Positions 8,923-19,139 of a DNA stretch of 56,314 nucleotides are shown one piece after another; position 1 is the stretch's first letter; the number at the start of each line of letters is the position of its first letter. The notes below the pieces were generated by a model. That model did not search any database and was not told where the DNA came from. It saw only the letters and a program-made list of their open reading frames with translations. The translations under genes and the position numbers were made by a program. Origin of the DNA: Sphingopyxis sp. (GTDB lineage: Bacteria; Pseudomonadota; Alphaproteobacteria; Sphingomonadales; Sphingomonadaceae); assembly GCA_013821905.1 (NCBI GenBank), contig PNJO01000003.1:1-56314 (forward strand), read 5' to 3'.

Positions 8923-9816
8923 CTAGGGCCGGAAGTCCGGACGCTGCGCGTCGACATAGCTATTCCAGTCGGCCTGCGTCGCGAAATCGCCGCCGCGATC
9001 CCAGGCCGCGCCGCTGTAATAGACGAAGGGCCGGCCGGGCTGCGCGCGAACGAGGATCAGAATATTGTCGGCATCCTCGGCGAAGCCGGCAAAAGCCGCG
9101 GGGTCGACGATCACCGCCGCCGCCATCCGGCCCTTGTCGCCGTCGGCGGGGCCCCACCAGCTCAGCCGCGCGCCGGCGGCGTCCTTGCGAACCTCGCCGG
9201 GCTTGCTGCCGTTGATCGGCCGTTTCGAAAGGCCGATACCGACGATCAGCTCGGCATCGCTGCTCGACGCGATGGTCGAGGTCAGCCGCGTGAAATTCGT
9301 CCCCGCCGGCAAGGTGAAGCGCCGCGTCTCGCGCACCGTGCGCAGCGTATCGACCGGCCAGGGTTCGTAATCGACCATGAAGTCGGCGACGTCGGGGCCC
9401 GACGACAGGATGCGCGGCCGCACATAGTTGCGCGAGGTCCACAGCTTGTTGTCGTACCAGATGCCGAGCCCGCCGGTGCCGCGTCCGGTGCCGACATTGT
9501 AGAAATCGATCCCCTCGCCATGGTCGGCGTGCTGGTCGCCCGTGCGCAGCTGGCGGTCCATGAACGGCCAGCGCACGCTTTTGCCCCACGCGTCGATCCC
9601 CGACGAAGAGGGCGGCTCGGCCTTTTCGAGCGCGCGGCCGTAGATGCGATGCGCGATCCGGTCGTTTTCCCAGAGCAGGTCGTCGAAACGATAATCGGCG
9701 ATCACCACCGCCGCGCGCGTCTTCTGCTCCTCGGCGCTCGCCGGCCGGAGCGGCTTGTGCTCCTCGGCCGCGAGCGGCGCGGCGAGCAGGCCGAGCAGGA
9801 GCAGCGCGCGCCGCAT
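8923..9816 (-). CDS. DUF4861-like secreted protein
   Basis: ATG at 9816 overlaps manD stop; signal peptide [80 protein letters not shown]; within longer ORF 8923..11976. Confidence 0.75.
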   Translation of the reverse strand: MRRALLLLGLLAAPLAAEEHKPLRPASAEEQKTRAAVVIADYRFDDLLWENDRIAHRIYGRALEKAEPPSSSGIDAWGKSVRWPFMDRQLRTGDQHADHGEGIDFYNVGTGRGTGGLGIWYDNKLWTSRNYVRPRILSSGPDVADFMVDYEPWPVDTLRTVRETRRFTLPAGTNFTRLTSTIASSSDAELIVGIGLSKRPINGSKPGEVRKDAAGARLSWWGPADGDKGRMAAAVIVDPAAFAGFAEDADNILILVRAQPGRPFVYYSGAAWDRGGDFATQADWNSYVDAQRPDFRP

Positions 9817-11027
9817 CACCAGCTCCACATCGTCCCGTCCTCGAGCCGGTTCACCGGCAGATAGGCCCGCGCATAAGGGTGGGTTTCGGCGAGCGCCTCG
9901 TCGATATCGACACCGAGGCCGGGGGCATCGCCCGGATGGAGCATGCCGTCGGCGAAGCGATAGGCGTGCGGGAAGACCGCGTCGGTTTCGGGCGTGTGGC
10001 GCATATATTCCTGGATGCCGAAATTGGGGATCGACAGCCCCAGGTGCAGCGCCGCCGCCATCGTCACCGGCGACAGGTCGGTCGCGCCGTGGCAGCCCGT
10101 GCGGACCTGATGGAGGTCGGCGAGCGAGGCGATCTGCCGCATATGGGTGATGCCGCCGGCATGGAGCACGGTCGCGCGGATATAGTCGATCAGCCGGTTC
10201 TCGATGAGCGCCTTGCAGTCCCAGACCGACGAGAAGATCTCGCCGACCGCGAGCGGCGTCGTCGTGTGCCGACGGATCAGGCGAAAGGCCTCCTGATCCT
10301 CCGCCGGGGTCGCATCCTCGAGCCAGAAGGGCCGATACGGCTCCAGATCCTTGCCGAGCCGCGCCGCCTCGATCGGGGTCAGCCGGTGATGGATGTCGTG
10401 GAGCAGATGGACGTCCCAGCCGAGCGCCTCGCGCGCCGCCGCGAACAATTCGGGGACGACGCGCAGATATTTCGACGTCGACCAGACATTCTCGGTCGGC
10501 AGATCGGCATCGGCGGGTTCGTAGAAATAGCGGTCCTTGCTGACACCGTAGGTCGAGGCCATGCCGGGCACGCCGCATTGCAGGCGGATCGCCTTGTAAC
10601 CCTGGCGCTGGTAATCGAGCGCCGCCTCGATCGTGTCGGCGATACTCACGCCATTGGCATGGCCATAGACCATGCAGCTCTCGCGCGAGGCGCCGCCGAG
10701 CAGCTGATAGACGGGAAGGCCGGCAATCTTGCCCTTGATGTCCCACAGCGCCATGTCGACCGCGGCGATCGCCGCCATCGTCACCGGCCCGCGCCGCCAA
10801 TAGGCGCCCTTGTAGAGATATTGCCAGATATCCTCGATCCGGTGCGCGTCGCGCCCGATCAGGCAGGGGACGACATGCTCGGACAGATAGGCCGCAACCG
10901 CAAGCTCGCGGCCGTTGAGCGTCGCATCGCCGACGCCGGTCGTCCCGTCGTCGCACTCGATCTTCAGCGTCGTGAAATTGCGGCCCGGGGAGGTCAATAT
11001 CACCCGGGCGGACACGATCTTCGGCAT
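9816..11027 (-). CDS. manD: D-mannonate dehydratase (enolase superfamily, ManD/RspA type)
   Basis: [41 protein letters not shown]...[25 protein letters not shown], ManD family signature. Confidence 0.88.
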   Translation of the reverse strand: MPKIVSARVILTSPGRNFTTLKIECDDGTTGVGDATLNGRELAVAAYLSEHVVPCLIGRDAHRIEDIWQYLYKGAYWRRGPVTMAAIAAVDMALWDIKGKIAGLPVYQLLGGASRESCMVYGHANGVSIADTIEAALDYQRQGYKAIRLQCGVPGMASTYGVSKDRYFYEPADADLPTENVWSTSKYLRVVPELFAAAREALGWDVHLLHDIHHRLTPIEAARLGKDLEPYRPFWLEDATPAEDQEAFRLIRRHTTTPLAVGEIFSSVWDCKALIENRLIDYIRATVLHAGGITHMRQIASLADLHQVRTGCHGATDLSPVTMAAALHLGLSIPNFGIQEYMRHTPETDAVFPHAYRFADGMLHPGDAPGLGVDIDEALAETHPYARAYLPVNRLEDGTMWSW

Positions 11028-11055
11028 TCCGTCCCCTCGTCGGTATCTGGATTAG

Positions 11056-11066
11056 TTGTCTGACAA
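11056..11066. promoter_or_regulatory. GntR/FadR-type operator candidate
   Basis: TTGTC-T-GACAA, perfect odd palindrome matching TNGTNNNACNA, between manD and GH3. Confidence 0.65.
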
Positions 11067-11100
11067 CCTTATTGACACTCGCGCCAAAAGGAAAGACATA

Positions 11101-11114
11101 TGTCACCGGTGTCA
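11101..11114. promoter_or_regulatory. LacI-type operator candidate, copy 1
   Basis: TGTCACCGGTGTCA, CG-centred near-palindrome shared with 14902..14915. Confidence 0.6.
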
Positions 11115-11163
11115 ATGCAAAAAGGCCGGGCCCGTTCAAGCGGAGCGGGCAAGCGGAGAGGGT

Positions 11164-13638
11164 ATGAAGATGCGAAGCGCCTGGCGCGCCCTGATCGTGG
11201 CAAGCCTGTGCGCGACGGCCGCATCGCCCGTCATCGCCGCGGCCGAACGGGGCGTTGCCGATCCCGCGCGCTGGCCCGCCATCGCATCCCCTGCCGCAGA
11301 CCCTGCCGTCGAAGCGCGCATCGACGCGCTGATCGCGGCGATGTCGCTCGAGCAGAAGGTAGGCCAGATCGTCCAGGGCGATATCGGCAGCACGACACCC
11401 GAAGATGTCGCGACCTATCATCTCGGCTCGGTCCTCAACGGCGGCAGTTCGTCGCCCGGTGGCGACGAGTTCGGCGCCGCTGCGGCCTGGGTCGCCGCCG
11501 CCGATGCCTATTATGAAGCGTCGATGCGTCCCAACGGTACGCTGCCGCGCATTCCGGTGATGTGGGGGTCGGACGCTGTCCACGGCCACAACAATATCGT
11601 CGGCGCGACGCTGTTCCCGCACAATATCGGCCTCGGCGCCGCGCGGAACCCGGCGCTGATGGAGCGCATCGGACAGGTCACCGCGATCGAGATGCGCGTC
11701 ACCGGGCTCGACTGGACCTTCGCGCCGACGATCGCGGTCGCGCGCGACGACCGCTGGGGGCGCACCTATGAAAGCTTCGGCGAGGATCCAGCGATTGCGA
11801 CAAGCTATGCTGCCGCGCTCGTCCACGGCATCCAGGGGCGGCGCGGCGATGCCGACTGGCTGAAGGGTCCGCACATCATCGCCACCGCCAAGCATTTCCT
11901 CGCCGACGGCGGAACCGCCGGCGGCCGCGACCGCGGCGATGCGCAGATCGACGAGGCCGAGCTGATCCGCCTTCACGCCCCCGCCTATGTCGCGGCGCTA
12001 AACGCCGATGTACAGAGCGTGATGGCAAGCTTCTCGGGCTGGAACGGCGCCAAGATGCACGGCAATTCCAGCCTGCTCACCGGCGTGCTCAAGCAGCGCT
12101 GGGGCTTCGACGGGCTCGTCGTCGGCGACTGGGACGGGCACGCCAGGGTGCCGGGCTGCTCGCCCACCGACTGCCCGGCGTCGATTGCCGCGGGGCTCGA
12201 CCTCTATATGGGACCCGCAAGCTGGAAAGGCCTCTATGCCTCGACGCTTGCCGCGGCGCGGTCGGGCACGCTGCCGATGCCGCGGCTCGACGATGCGGTG
12301 CGCCGCATCCTGCGCGTCAAGCTGCGCGCCGGGCTGTTCGAAGCGGGCAAGCCGTCGGCGCGCCCCTACGCCGGGCGTTTCGAGCTGCTGGGCGCGCCCG
12401 ACCACCGCGCCGTCGCCCGGCAGGCCGTGCGCGAATCCCTCGTCCTGCTCAAGAACAATGGCGTGCTCCCGCTCAAGGCCGGTGCGCGCATCCTCGTCGC
12501 GGGCGACGGCGCCGACAATGTCGCCAAACAGTCGGGCGGCTGGACGCTGACCTGGCAGGGCACCGGCACGAAGCCCGAACATTTCCCTGGCGCGACCTCG
12601 ATTTTCGCCGGGGTGCGCGACGCGGCGGCCGGGAACGGCGGCACCGCCGAACTGTCGGTCGACGGCCGCTATACGGTCAAGCCCGACGCCGCGATCGTCG
12701 TTTTCGGCGAGGATCCCTATGCCGAATTCCAGGGCGACCGCGCCGATCTCTATTTCGACGACACACGCGGCAATCTCGACACGATGAAGCGGCTGAAGGC
12801 GGCGGGCATTCCCGTCGTCGCCGTCTTCCTTTCGGGCCGTCCGCTCTGGGTCAATCGCCATATCAACGCCGCCGACGCCTTCGTTGCGGCGTGGCTGCCG
12901 GGGTCGGAGGGCGGCGGCGTCGCCGATCTGCTGTTCGGCAAGGCCGACTTCACGGGCAAGCTGCCTTTCTCGTGGCCCGCCGACGCGAAGGGCGCGCCGC
13001 TCAATGTCGGCGATGCCGATTACCGGCCGCTCTATCCCTTCGGTTTCGGCCTCGCGCTCGCCGACCGCAAGCCGGCACTGCCGCTTTCCGAGGACCCCGG
13101 CATCATGGTCGAGCAGCCGGTCACCGGCCCGATCTTCGCGCGCGGCCGCGCGACGGGCACGCGGTTGCTGCAGATCGACGGCGCCAACGACAGCCCGCAG
13201 GCGATCAGCGGGGCCGCCGACAATGGCGCGATCGCGGTGCGCCCGGTCGACCGCGATGCGCAGGAGGATGCGCGCGAGATCGCCTGGTCGGGCAAGGTGC
13301 GCGGCACCCTGATCGTCGCCAATCCGCGCGCCGCCGACCTGTCAGGCGCGGGGCCGCTCGCGCTGACGCTCGACCTCAGGGTCGATCGGGCACCGCCCGG
13401 GCCGGCGATGCTCGAACTGCGCTGCGGTCCCGGCTGCACCGCGCGGCTCGATATCGGACCGCGTCTTGCCGCGCTTGCCGGGAGGGGCTGGCAGACGCTG
13501 TCGATCCCGCTCGCCTGCCTTCCCGATGCCCGGCTCGAAAGCGTCACCGCAGCCTTTGCCCTTTCGTCGAGCGCACCGATGCGCTTCACCCTCTCCTCGA
13601 TCGCCCTCACGCCCATAAAGGAAACATCATGTCGCTGA
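11164..13638 (+). CDS. Glycoside hydrolase family 3 (exo-beta-glycosidase)
   Basis: MKMRSAWRALIVASLCATAASPVIA signal; MSLEQKVGQIVQGD; MWGSDAVHGHNN; FDGLVVGDWDGH nucleophile region; ESLVLLKNNGVLPL. Confidence 0.93.
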   Translation: MKMRSAWRALIVASLCATAASPVIAAAERGVADPARWPAIASPAADPAVEARIDALIAAMSLEQKVGQIVQGDIGSTTPEDVATYHLGSVLNGGSSSPGGDEFGAAAAWVAAADAYYEASMRPNGTLPRIPVMWGSDAVHGHNNIVGATLFPHNIGLGAARNPALMERIGQVTAIEMRVTGLDWTFAPTIAVARDDRWGRTYESFGEDPAIATSYAAALVHGIQGRRGDADWLKGPHIIATAKHFLADGGTAGGRDRGDAQIDEAELIRLHAPAYVAALNADVQSVMASFSGWNGAKMHGNSSLLTGVLKQRWGFDGLVVGDWDGHARVPGCSPTDCPASIAAGLDLYMGPASWKGLYASTLAAARSGTLPMPRLDDAVRRILRVKLRAGLFEAGKPSARPYAGRFELLGAPDHRAVARQAVRESLVLLKNNGVLPLKAGARILVAGDGADNVAKQSGGWTLTWQGTGTKPEHFPGATSIFAGVRDAAAGNGGTAELSVDGRYTVKPDAAIVVFGEDPYAEFQGDRADLYFDDTRGNLDTMKRLKAAGIPVVAVFLSGRPLWVNRHINAADAFVAAWLPGSEGGGVADLLFGKADFTGKLPFSWPADAKGAPLNVGDADYRPLYPFGFGLALADRKPALPLSEDPGIMVEQPVTGPIFARGRATGTRLLQIDGANDSPQAISGAADNGAIAVRPVDRDAQEDAREIAWSGKVRGTLIVANPRAADLSGAGPLALTLDLRVDRAPPGPAMLELRCGPGCTARLDIGPRLAALAGRGWQTLSIPLACLPDARLESVTAAFALSSSAPMRFTLSSIALTPIKETSCR

Positions 13639-14780
13639 GCCTCCTTGCCCTGATGACGACCGCCCCCGCCGCAGCGGTGGCGCCCGCCGAACCGGTGATG
13701 CCGAAGCCCGCGGCGATTCTGGCCGAAACGCGCCGCGTCGCCGACTGGCAACTCGCGAACCGCACCAACTGGGCGACGATGCCCGCCGCGCGCAAGAGCG
13801 TGCAGGAAGTGCGCGACTGGCAACAGGCGACCTTCTGGATCGCGCTGACCGAACTCGCGAACCGCGACAAAAGCTATGCGAAGCCGCTGCTCGACCTCGG
13901 CCGCGCCGAAAAATGGCAGATGGGCGACCTGCCCTTTCACGCCGACGACCAGCTGATCGGCCAGGCGTGGCTGTGGGCGGCGCAGAATGGCGAGGGACCG
14001 AAGGCGATCGCGCCGATGCGCGCCTATTTCGACCATGTGCTCGCCAACCGGCCGACGATCGGCCTCGAATTCATTCCCGTCGCGCCGGGCAAGGGCACAT
14101 CGACCTGCACCGACCGCTGGTGCTGGTGCGACGCGCTGTTCATGGCACCGCCGACGCTGCTCCGCCTCGCCAAGGCGACGGGCGACAAACGCTATGCCGA
14201 TTTCGTGCACGAGGAATGGAAGGCGACGACCGACTATCTCTTCGATCCCGCCGAGCAGCTCTATTTCCGCGACAGCCGCTTCTTCGCGATGCGCGACGCC
14301 AAGGGGCGCAAACTGTTCTGGAGCCGCGGCAACGGCTGGGTGATGGGCGGGCTCGTGCGGGTGCTGCAAGTGCTCGACAAGAAGGATCCGCAGCGCCCCT
14401 ATTATGAAAAGCTGTTCAAGGGCATGGCGGCGAAGATCGTGACGCTGCAAAAGGCCGATGGCTATTGGCCCGCGTCGCTGCTCGACAACGACCCCGGCAC
14501 GCCGCCCGAATCGAGCGGCACCGCCTTCTTCACCTATGCCTTTGCGTGGGGCGTCGACAACGGCCTGCTCGACCGCGCCACCTATGAGCCCGCAGCGGTG
14601 CGCGGCTGGGCCGCGCTCGGCCGCGCGGTGCAGCCCGACGGCATGCTCGGCTGGGTGCAGCAGGTCGGCGATCGGCCCGACAGCGTCTCGGCCAAGGAAA
14701 CGCAATTCTATGGCAGCGGCGCCTATCTGCTCGCGGGAACCGCGATGTACGATCTGGCAAAGCAGCGCATCCGCCGCTGA
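13629..14780 (+). CDS. Glycoside hydrolase family 105/88-like (unsaturated glucuronyl/rhamnogalacturonyl hydrolase)
   Basis: WCWCDALFMAPPTLLRLAKATGDKRYADFV, YFRDSRF, LFWSRGNGWVMGGLVRVL; SD AAAGGAAAC. Confidence 0.9.
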   Translation: MSLSLLALMTTAPAAAVAPAEPVMPKPAAILAETRRVADWQLANRTNWATMPAARKSVQEVRDWQQATFWIALTELANRDKSYAKPLLDLGRAEKWQMGDLPFHADDQLIGQAWLWAAQNGEGPKAIAPMRAYFDHVLANRPTIGLEFIPVAPGKGTSTCTDRWCWCDALFMAPPTLLRLAKATGDKRYADFVHEEWKATTDYLFDPAEQLYFRDSRFFAMRDAKGRKLFWSRGNGWVMGGLVRVLQVLDKKDPQRPYYEKLFKGMAAKIVTLQKADGYWPASLLDNDPGTPPESSGTAFFTYAFAWGVDNGLLDRATYEPAAVRGWAALGRAVQPDGMLGWVQQVGDRPDSVSAKETQFYGSGAYLLAGTAMYDLAKQRIRR

Positions 14781-14845
14781 TTCATCCGTAAAATCAGTCC
14801 CCTGACCCGCTCCGGCCGCCAAGGGCGGCGGCGCGGTCGGGGCCG

Positions 14846-14915
14846 TTGACTTGTCAATCGAAAGTTGTATTACATCTTGAAAGTTGTAATACATATAGTT
14901 GTGACACCGGTATCA
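14846..14915 (+). promoter_or_regulatory. TonB-receptor promoter/operator region
   Basis: TTGACT at 14846, TATTAC-like -10 near 14868; direct repeats GAAAGTTGTATTACAT (14860-14875) and GAAAGTTGTAATACAT (14879-14894); TGACACCGGTATCA (14902-14915). Confidence 0.6.
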
Positions 14916-14957
14916 ACCGGGTCGAGGCCGCCCCGCCGGCGGCATGGGAGGGAAAAT

Positions 14958-17891
14958 ATGAAGTCATCGTCGCTCGCACCGGTTCGCACCTCGCTGCTTG
15001 CATCCGCCGCGCTTTTCGCCGTCGTTCCTGCCTTTGCGCAGGAAGCACCCGCCGACGCGGCGCCCGCAAGCGTCGAGCCGGCCGCCGATGCCGGCGACCC
15101 GGGCGGCGACGAAATCCTCGTCACCGGCACCCGCGCCACCCAGCGCACATCGATCGAATTCAAGCGCACCGCCGATGTCGTCGTCGACGGCCTCGTCAGC
15201 GACGAGATCGGCGCGACCCCCGACAATTCGGTCGGCGACACGCTCGAACGCATCGTCGGCGTCTCGGCCGACCGCTTCAAGGGCAATGCCAACGAACTGT
15301 CGGTCCGCGGCCTGGGCCCGACGCTGAGCTTCTCGACCTTCAACGGCCGCGAGGTGTCGACCGCCGGCCCCGACCGTTCGGTCGCCTTCCAGCAATTCCC
15401 GTCCGAACTCGTCAACGGCGTCCTCGTCTATAAGACGCAGCGCGCCGACTTCCTGGAGGGCGGTGTCGGCGGGGTGATCGAGCTCCGCTCGATGAAGCCG
15501 CTCGACTATGGCAAGCGGCGCATCCAGTTCGAAATCCGCGGCGATTTCCAGCCGCAGGACAATGACGTCTATCAGCATGACGGACTCGGCTATCGCGCCA
15601 ATTTCTCCTACACCGACCAATTCTCGACCGGCATCGGCGATATCGGCGTGTCGATCGGCTACCAGCGGCAGGATACGACCGCGCCGGAAGATTATTACAA
15701 CGGCAATTCGACCTTCCAGCTCTGCAACACCTCGGCGAACAATCCCTTCCAGTTGACCGGCACCACCGCCGTCCAGACCGGTGCCGGCGCGAACCAGAAT
15801 TGCGTCAACGCCGCCGCGCCGCGCAGCGTCGGCGGCGTCGTGGTCGGCGAAACGCGCGGCCCCGTCTATTTCGCCAATTCGTCGCGCAGCTTCCGCACCC
15901 AGACGACCGAAGAGGTCCGCGACGGCCTGATCGGCGCGATCCAGTGGCGCCCGTCGAGCGATTTCGAGATCGCGATCGACGGCCAATATTCGAAGCGCGC
16001 CAGCCTCGAGGATCGCAACGTCCTCGGCATCACCGAAGGTCTGCGCGGGGTCCAGCCGCTCGTCATCGGCGATGGCAGCAACGGCTATTCGCCCGGCGCG
16101 CTGATCAGCTATCGCGGCAATTCGAACCTCGAGAACCAGCTCGAAACGCGCCAGCGCAACGAGGAATATCTGGGCGGCGGCCTCAGCCTCATCTGGTCGC
16201 CCGATCGCTGGAACGTCGCGTTCGATGCCTCCTATTCAAGGAGCCATCGCACCGAAACGCAGAAGCAGACGCGCATGCGTTCGACGCGCCGCGTCGGATA
16301 CACGCTGACCTATGTCGAGGACGATGTCGTGCCGGTGGTCGAATTCGACAATTTCGACATCACCGACCATAATCTGTTCCTCGCCACCGCGAACAACGCC
16401 GTCTATGCACGCAACCGCTTCGTCACCGACCGCGTCGATCGCATCTGGGCGGCGCGGCTCGACATCGGCCGCGAGCTCGACGGTTTCATCAGCGGACTGA
16501 AGTTCGGCGGGCGCGTCTCCGACCACCACCGCACCAACGACAATGCCCGCAACAATGACCTGAACACGATCCCCGGCACCGCGGCGCAGGTCACCGCGCT
16601 GATCACGCAGGCGAACCAGCAGTGCCGCGTGCCCTTTACGACGACCAGCTACATGAAGGGCATGGGCACCAACGTGACGCGCTGGGCGACCTTCGACAAC
16701 GACTGTCTGTTCCGCACCTTCGCGGGCAGCGACGATGCGCTGCCCTATCCCGCCGACGGCCGCGACCCGAGCGACATCGACGTCACCGAACGCATCTACG
16801 CCGCCTATGCGATGGCGAATTTCGAAGGCGACATGGGCGCTGTGCCGGTCAGCGGCAATATCGGCCTGCGCTGGGTCAAGACCGACATCACCTCGGTCGG
16901 TTTCCGCCAGCCCTATCGCATCGTCATCGACACACCGGGCGACAGCTATACGGTGAGCGTCGATCCGACCGGCCAGCTGCAGACGAACACCGCCAAGGGC
17001 AGCTATAATTATTTCCTGCCGTCGGCGAACATCGCCTTCGAGCTGTCGCAGGAGGTCAAGCTGCGCCTTGCCGCCTATCGCGCGATCGCGCGCTCGGGCA
17101 TCGAAAGCTTCGGCGCCGGCATCAATCTCAACCCGTCGACGGGCACCGGACTCGACAATATCATCTTCAACGCGACCACCGGCAACCCGAACCTCAAGCC
17201 GCTGCGCGCGTGGAACGTCGATGCCAGCCTCGAGCTTTATGCGTCGAAGGACACGCTCGTTTCGGTCGCGGGCTATTATAAATGGGCCAAGGGCACGGTG
17301 ATCGGACGGTCCGAACCGGTCCCCACCGACATCACCGTCACGACGATCCGCGACGGCGGCGCGCCGGTGACCGAAACCTTCACCATCAGCCCGGTCGCGC
17401 CTTCGAACGACCTCGAAACGCGCCATCTCTATGGCGTCGAGGCGACCGCAAGCCACGCCTTTACCTGGCTGCCCGATCCGCTCGACGGCTTCGGCGTGCA
17501 AGGGTCGGTCAACCGCGCCTTCGCCAATTTCGAATATCCCGACACCTCGCCGATCGCTGCCTTCGTCGACCCGGCAAATCTGATCGGTCTGTCGAAATGG
17601 ACCGCGAGCGGATCGGTGTGGTTCGAGAAATGGGGTCTCTCGCTGCGCGCGAACCTCCGCTACCGCTCGGGCTATTACAAACCGAACGGCGGCACCAACC
17701 GCGAGATCCGCGGCGGCACCTATCTCAACCTGTCGGCGCAGTATGACCTCACCAAAAATGTCCAGCTGAAGCTGCAGGCGCTCAACGTCACCGGCACCGA
17801 GGACATCATGGTCAAGGGCGGATACGACAGCATCGCCGAGGTGTCGCGCGGCGGCACGCAATATTTCTTCGGCTTCCGGGTCCGCCTGTGA
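14958..17891 (+). CDS. TonB-dependent receptor of the polysaccharide locus
   Basis: Signal peptide, plug (EILVTGTRATQRTSIEFKRTADVVVDGL...GDTLERIVGVSADR), long barrel ending GGTQYFFGFRVRL. Confidence 0.93.
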   Translation: MKSSSLAPVRTSLLASAALFAVVPAFAQEAPADAAPASVEPAADAGDPGGDEILVTGTRATQRTSIEFKRTADVVVDGLVSDEIGATPDNSVGDTLERIVGVSADRFKGNANELSVRGLGPTLSFSTFNGREVSTAGPDRSVAFQQFPSELVNGVLVYKTQRADFLEGGVGGVIELRSMKPLDYGKRRIQFEIRGDFQPQDNDVYQHDGLGYRANFSYTDQFSTGIGDIGVSIGYQRQDTTAPEDYYNGNSTFQLCNTSANNPFQLTGTTAVQTGAGANQNCVNAAAPRSVGGVVVGETRGPVYFANSSRSFRTQTTEEVRDGLIGAIQWRPSSDFEIAIDGQYSKRASLEDRNVLGITEGLRGVQPLVIGDGSNGYSPGALISYRGNSNLENQLETRQRNEEYLGGGLSLIWSPDRWNVAFDASYSRSHRTETQKQTRMRSTRRVGYTLTYVEDDVVPVVEFDNFDITDHNLFLATANNAVYARNRFVTDRVDRIWAARLDIGRELDGFISGLKFGGRVSDHHRTNDNARNNDLNTIPGTAAQVTALITQANQQCRVPFTTTSYMKGMGTNVTRWATFDNDCLFRTFAGSDDALPYPADGRDPSDIDVTERIYAAYAMANFEGDMGAVPVSGNIGLRWVKTDITSVGFRQPYRIVIDTPGDSYTVSVDPTGQLQTNTAKGSYNYFLPSANIAFELSQEVKLRLAAYRAIARSGIESFGAGINLNPSTGTGLDNIIFNATTGNPNLKPLRAWNVDASLELYASKDTLVSVAGYYKWAKGTVIGRSEPVPTDITVTTIRDGGAPVTETFTISPVAPSNDLETRHLYGVEATASHAFTWLPDPLDGFGVQGSVNRAFANFEYPDTSPIAAFVDPANLIGLSKWTASGSVWFEKWGLSLRANLRYRSGYYKPNGGTNREIRGGTYLNLSAQYDLTKNVQLKLQALNVTGTEDIMVKGGYDSIAEVSRGGTQYFFGFRVRL

Positions 17892-19129
17892 AGCCCACGA
17901 CTTTAGCCCGACTCCCTTGGGCTATACTGGCCGCCGCCGCGTCTTCGCACGCGGCGGCGGCTTTTTCGCCGCCCGCGCCGGCCCCGGTTTGCGCGGCGAG
18001 CGAAGGCTATGCCGCCGCCTTCGACGGTCGCCGCACCTTTTCGCTGCGTCCGGACGACCTGAAGGCGATCAAGGCTGCGATGCCGGACGATCCGGCGGTG
18101 GGCGCCGCCTATCGCGACCTGATCGCGCGGGCCGACAAGATGCTGAACGCCAGGCCCGCGTCGGTGATGGACAAGCGGAGCATCCCCGTTTCGGGCGACC
18201 GCCACGACTATGTCAGCCTCGCGCGCTATTGGTGGCCGAACCCCACCAATCCGAAGGGGGCCTATATCCGCCGCGACGGCGACACCAATCCCGAGATCGA
18301 AACGAACCGCTTCGACCGCAGCGCGCTGAGCCGTATGGCGCGCGAAGCCGACACGCTCGCGCTCGCTTATTATTACAGCGACGATCCGCGCTATGCCAAA
18401 CGCGCCGCCGCCGCGATCCGCACCTGGTTCCTCGACCCCGCGACCGCGATGAACCCGAATATGAACTATGCGCAGGCGGTCCCGGGTGTCGCCGAAGGCC
18501 GTCCCGAAGGCGTGCTCGACGGCGCGAGCTTCATCGGCGTGATCGACGCGGTCGGGCTGATCGCTCCCTCGGGCGCGCTGACGCCCGCCGAGGTCGGTGC
18601 GCTCGAAGACTGGTTCGCGCGCTACACCGACTGGCTGCTCAGGAGCCCGAACGGCAAGGCCGAGGGCAAGGCCGGGAACAATCACGGCATCTGGTACGAT
18701 GCGCAAGTGACGCGCTTCGCGCTGTTCGCGCGCCGCCCCGACGTCGCGCAGCGCATCGTCGCCGCCTTCCCCAAGGCGCGGATCGACAAGCAGATCGACG
18801 CGTCGGGCGCTATGCCCGCCGAACTGACGCGGACGCGCAGCTTCCATTATTCGCTCTACGCGCTCGGCGCCGCCTATGACGTCGCCGACAGCGCCGCGTG
18901 CCTCGGCGTCGACCTCTACGGGGCGCAAGGGACGAAAGGCCGCTCGCTGCGGCAGGCGACTGACTATGTCGCCGCCTATCGCGGCCGCGCCGCCGACTGG
19001 CCCTACAAGGAAATGGACTGGCCCGCCGGCCTGCTCGACGAACTGCTGGTGCGTGCCGGCGCGGCCTGGCCCGGCGCCTATCCGCGGACGGCGGCCGGCG
19101 AGCTGTTGCTGCGCTACCGGATCCCCTAA
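17888..19129 (+). CDS. Alginate_lyase-domain (PF05426-type) polysaccharide lyase, paralogue 1
   Basis: YVSLARYWWPNPTNPKGAYIRRDGDTNPE, MNPNMNYAQAVPGV, GNNHGIWYDAQ, LTRTRSFHYSLYAL; GTG start overlaps TBDR stop. Confidence 0.82.
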   Translation: MKPTTLARLPWAILAAAASSHAAAAFSPPAPAPVCAASEGYAAAFDGRRTFSLRPDDLKAIKAAMPDDPAVGAAYRDLIARADKMLNARPASVMDKRSIPVSGDRHDYVSLARYWWPNPTNPKGAYIRRDGDTNPEIETNRFDRSALSRMAREADTLALAYYYSDDPRYAKRAAAAIRTWFLDPATAMNPNMNYAQAVPGVAEGRPEGVLDGASFIGVIDAVGLIAPSGALTPAEVGALEDWFARYTDWLLRSPNGKAEGKAGNNHGIWYDAQVTRFALFARRPDVAQRIVAAFPKARIDKQIDASGAMPAELTRTRSFHYSLYALGAAYDVADSAACLGVDLYGAQGTKGRSLRQATDYVAAYRGRAADWPYKEMDWPAGLLDELLVRAGAAWPGAYPRTAAGELLLRYRIP

Positions 19130-19139
19130 GCCGTTGCCG

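Noticed and set aside
8923-11976. 1017-aa minus-strand ORF as a single gene
   Set aside because: Only the last approximately 298 residues (from ATG at 9816) look real; the rest is antisense/out-of-frame to GH3 and manD
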